Assembly (NCBI RefSeq): GCF_016937615.1
Contig: NZ_JAFHKI010000009.1
Location: 1 to 38,736, forward strand
Source of the DNA: Pseudomonas lactucae
Lineage (GTDB): Bacteria; Pseudomonadota; Gammaproteobacteria; Pseudomonadales; Pseudomonadaceae
Direction of reading: 5' to 3'
DNA: 38,736 nt
Each line of letters starts with the position of its first letter. Positions within the stretch are counted from its first letter, which is position 1. The notes below the pieces were generated by a model, which saw nothing but the letters and a program-made list of their open reading frames with translations, was not told the origin of the DNA and ran no database searches. Shown in pieces: positions 36,494-38,736 of this stretch. The position numbers and the translations under genes were made by a program.

Positions 36494-37777
36494 TTATCTC
36501 CGGTTCGGGTTGAAGGTGACGGGCAGCGCGGACCAGCACGCGTCATAGGCAGGTTGCAGTTGCGGACAGTCCAGGGCGAACTGGGTCGGACGCAGCACTT
36601 GGCTGGTCTCGAACATGAAGGCCATGGTGTTATCGATCTTGTGCGGCGCCAGCTCGACGTTGATGGCCTTGGTGCAGGTCTCGCCATCCGGGCCGTGGGC
36701 GCTCATGCAACAGTGCAACGACGCGCCGCCGGGCAGGAAGCCTTCGGCCTTGGCATCGTAGGCGCCCTGGATCAGACCCATGTATTCGTTCATCAGGTTG
36801 CGGTGGAACCACGGTGGCCGGAAGGTGTTCTCGGCCACCATCCAGCGTGGTGGGAAGATCACGAAATCAAGGTTGGCCAGGCCGTGGGTGCTGGTCGGCG
36901 AGGTCAGTACGGTGAAGATCGACGGGTCCGGGTGATCGAAGCTCACCGTGCCGATCGTGTTGAAACGACGCAGGTCGTATTTGTACGGCACGTTATTGCC
37001 GTGCCAGGCGACCACATTGAGCGGCGAATGATCCAGCTCGCAGGCCCACAACTCGCCGAGGAATTTCTGTACCAGGGTCGTAGGCTGTTTCAGGTCCTCG
37101 TAATGGGCGACCGGCGTGAGGAAGTCGCGCGGGTTGGCCAGGCCATTGCTGCCGATGGGGCCCAGGTCCGGCAGGCGCAACGGGGCGCCATGGTTTTCGG
37201 CGACATAACCGCGCGCTTGCGCATCCAGCAGTTCGACGCGGAATTTGAGCCCGCGCGGCAGCACGACGATTTCCAACGGCTCCAGGTCCAGCACACCCAG
37301 TTCGGTGGCGATGCGCAGGCGACCTTGCTGCGGGACAATCAACCACTCGCCATCGGCGTTGAAGAACACGCGCTCCATCGAACGGTTGGCGCGGTAGTGA
37401 TAAATGCTGACGCCTGAGGGTTTTTCCGAAGCCGAATTGGCAACCATGCCGACGAGGCCATCGATAAAGTCGGTCGGCTCGCTCGGCATGTCCAGCGGGT
37501 TCCAACGCAGTCGGTTAGGTGTCACCGCCCCCAACGGCCCACCGGCCAATTGCCGCTCGATTTTGACGAACGCCGGGTGGTTGGCCGACGGCTGGATACG
37601 GTACAGCCAGGTACGCCGGGCTTCGCTGCGCGCCATGGTAAACGCGGTGCCGGAGAACAGTTCGGTGTACAGCCCGTAGGGCGCTTTTTGCGGGGAATTC
37701 TGGCCGACCGGCAAGGCGCCGGGCAGGGCTTCGCTGGCGAATTCATTGCCGAAGCCCGACAGGTATTCGAGGTTCAT
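36494..37777 (-). CDS. hmgA: Homogentisate 1,2-dioxygenase
   Basis: HmgA opens the ring of homogentisate with molecular oxygen and an iron(II) centre, giving maleylacetoacetate. The 427-residue protein starts [20 protein letters not shown]. The three iron ligands are visible: His in WFHRN, Glu in NEYMG and His in AHGPD. It is the first gene of the hmgA-fahA-maiA operon and is divergent from hmgR across 120 bases that hold the operator dyads. A few residues are missing at the N-terminus relative to the P. putida enzyme as I recall it. Loss of this gene would cause brown pyomelanin. Confidence 0.96.
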   Translation of the reverse strand: MNLEYLSGFGNEFASEALPGALPVGQNSPQKAPYGLYTELFSGTAFTMARSEARRTWLYRIQPSANHPAFVKIERQLAGGPLGAVTPNRLRWNPLDMPSEPTDFIDGLVGMVANSASEKPSGVSIYHYRANRSMERVFFNADGEWLIVPQQGRLRIATELGVLDLEPLEIVVLPRGLKFRVELLDAQARGYVAENHGAPLRLPDLGPIGSNGLANPRDFLTPVAHYEDLKQPTTLVQKFLGELWACELDHSPLNVVAWHGNNVPYKYDLRRFNTIGTVSFDHPDPSIFTVLTSPTSTHGLANLDFVIFPPRWMVAENTFRPPWFHRNLMNEYMGLIQGAYDAKAEGFLPGGASLHCCMSAHGPDGETCTKAINVELAPHKIDNTMAFMFETSQVLRPTQFALDCPQLQPAYDACWSALPVTFNPNRR

Positions 37778-37808
37778 GGAGCGTCCTCTGTGTGCAAGTT
37801 GTTTTTAT

Positions 37809-37833
37809 CGTAATCCAGTTACGTTTAACGTAA
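37809..37833. promoter_or_regulatory. Operator with two overlapping dyads between hmgA and hmgR
   Basis: CGTAA-N5-TTACG-N5-CGTAA gives two perfect, overlapping 5+5 dyads (37809-37823 and 37819-37833) in the divergent promoter region. The symmetry and position fit binding by the IclR-type HmgR. Confidence 0.7.
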
Positions 37834-37897
37834 TTTGATCGCTATCGACCGTCAAGCTATAAAGACGCCCATTCATCTCTCGGATTCTCGCCCCTCC

Positions 37898-38632
37898 ATG
37901 GAAAAGCCCCGCGACACCGGCAAACAAAAAGTCCGCTCGGCCGAAGTGGGCACCGATATCCTCAAGGCCCTGGCCGAATTGTCACCGGCCACTTCGCTGT
38001 CGCGCCTGGCTGAACATGTGCAGATGCCGGCAAGCAAAGTGCACCGCTACCTGCAGGCGTTAATCGCCTCGGGGTTCGCCGAACAGAACACCGCCACCAA
38101 CCATTACGGCCTGGGCCGCGAGGCGCTCAGGGTAGGCTTGGCCGCACTGGGCAGCATGGACGTGCTGAAAGTCGGCGCCCTGCCCCTGGCCGAGCTGCGC
38201 GACGAGTTGAATGAAACCTGCTTTCTGGCGGTCTGGGGCAACCAGGGTGCGACGGTGGTACACATCGAACCGGCGGTGCGCGCGGTCACGGTGGTGACGC
38301 AGTTGGGGTCGGTGCTGCCGCTGCTCAGTTCGTCCACCGGGCTGGTGTTCAGCGCCTTCCTGCCGTCGCGGGAAACCGTGGAGTTGCGCGAGCGTGAGGT
38401 CCAGGCGGGCATCGCCCATGCGCTGGCGGACGATGAGGCCTACGCCGCCACCTGTGCACAGATCCGCAGCCGTGGCCTGCACTTTGTGCATGGGTTACTG
38501 ATGCCGGGCGTGGATGCGTTGTCGGCGCCGGTGTTCAACGCCGTCGGGCACGTTGCGGCGGTGATGACCGTGGTCGGCCCCACCTCGCTGTTCCACGCCG
38601 ACGAAGATGCCCGGCGGCGCAGCGCTTGCTGA
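37898..38632 (+). CDS. hmgR: IclR-family repressor of the homogentisate genes (late frameshift)
   Basis: HmgR represses hmgABC-type operons in Pseudomonas and responds to homogentisate. The ATG at 37898 (MEKPRDTGKQKVRSAEVGTD) is chosen; an open frame from 37835 adds 21 residues. The N-terminal winged helix (LAELSPATSLSRLAEHVQMP) is followed by the IclR effector domain (HIEPAVRAVTVVTQLGSVLP, FVHGLLMPGVDALSAPVF). As sequenced, the product ends early at 38632 after an unusual DARRRSAC tail. Adding one base near 38610 continues as PAAQRLLTATRAVSWRMGYQP to a stop at 38674-38676, the normal end of about 259 residues. Confidence 0.88.
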   Translation: MEKPRDTGKQKVRSAEVGTDILKALAELSPATSLSRLAEHVQMPASKVHRYLQALIASGFAEQNTATNHYGLGREALRVGLAALGSMDVLKVGALPLAELRDELNETCFLAVWGNQGATVVHIEPAVRAVTVVTQLGSVLPLLSSSTGLVFSAFLPSRETVELREREVQAGIAHALADDEAYAATCAQIRSRGLHFVHGLLMPGVDALSAPVFNAVGHVAAVMTVVGPTSLFHADEDARRRSAC

Positions 38633-38677
38633 CGGCGACCCGGGCCGTGAGTTGGCGCATGGGCTATCAGCCCTGAA

Positions 38678-38736
38678 TCAGTCGTGCCACTGCGTCAGGG
38701 CGACGGCCAGACGGTTTTCCAGGGCGTGGATTGGCG
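38678..38736 (-). CDS. Possible C-terminal end of a gene entering from the right
   Basis: One minus-strand frame reads ...ENRLAVALTQWHD to a stop at 38678-38680, two bases after the extended hmgR stop. Too short to identify; it may be the end of a convergent neighbour. Confidence 0.3.
   Translation of the reverse strand, partial: PIHALENRLAVALTQWHD

Overview
The window is about 38.7 kb of GC-rich chromosomal DNA from a Pseudomonas of the fluorescens/putida type. The evidence is the gene order pepA-holC-valS-rlmF-hupN-yejK (the order I recall from P. putida), a tyrosine catabolic cluster hmgA-fahA-maiA with an IclR regulator, a Pseudomonas-type DUF3509 gene, and REP/REPIN palindromes of the P. 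fluorescens kind (TGTGGGAGGGGGCTTGC family). No prophage, transposase, CRISPR array, tRNA or rRNA was seen.

Layout. (1) 78-4471, minus strand: lepA-lepB-rnc-era (EF4, signal peptidase I, RNase III, Era GTPase). (2) 4623-6822, minus: lptF-lptG, the LPS export permeases, divergent from (3) 7099-13695, plus: pepA-holC-(PA3833-like gene)-valS-rlmF. (4) 13763-15795: the HU-type gene hupN, divergent from yejK and an anchored glutaredoxin-like gene. (5) 15796-23583, the most interesting block: a ferric citrate locus fecI-fecR-fecA on the plus strand. It is divergent from a minus-strand operon that runs DUF3649 - PepSY membrane protein - DUF3325 - a second ECF sigma factor - a second FecR. Two Fur-box-like sequences lie in the shared control region. 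(6) 23584-29206: a LysR regulator divergent from a DHA2 MFS exporter, an HPF/RaiA-type ribosome factor, and a second LysR regulator divergent from L-serine dehydratase sdaA. (7) 29522-33087: DUF3509, PsiE-like protein, SOS-controlled yebG, an ELFV-type amino acid dehydrogenase that lacks its catalytic lysine, and a SirB1-type protein. (8) 33084-38676: the homogentisate cluster (MFS aromatic-acid transporter, maiA, fahA, hmgA on minus; hmgR on plus).

Five genes (lepB, the second fecR, the PepSY gene, a LysR gene and hmgR) each carry an apparent one-base deletion in a short G or C run, and each can be read intact by restoring one base. Because lepB is normally essential and single copy, at least part of this pattern is more likely consensus error than gene decay. 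The junction between lptG and lepA differs from the arrangement I know (mucD upstream of lepA), so it is either a rearrangement or an assembly join.

How the genes work together. The two fec-type operons look like one iron-regulated unit: FecA imports ferric citrate across the outer membrane and signals through FecR to FecI, while the divergent operon may supply inner-membrane iron release or reduction and a second sigma/anti-sigma pair with no receptor of its own. The hmg cluster takes homogentisate to fumarate and acetoacetate under an IclR repressor with overlapping operator dyads.
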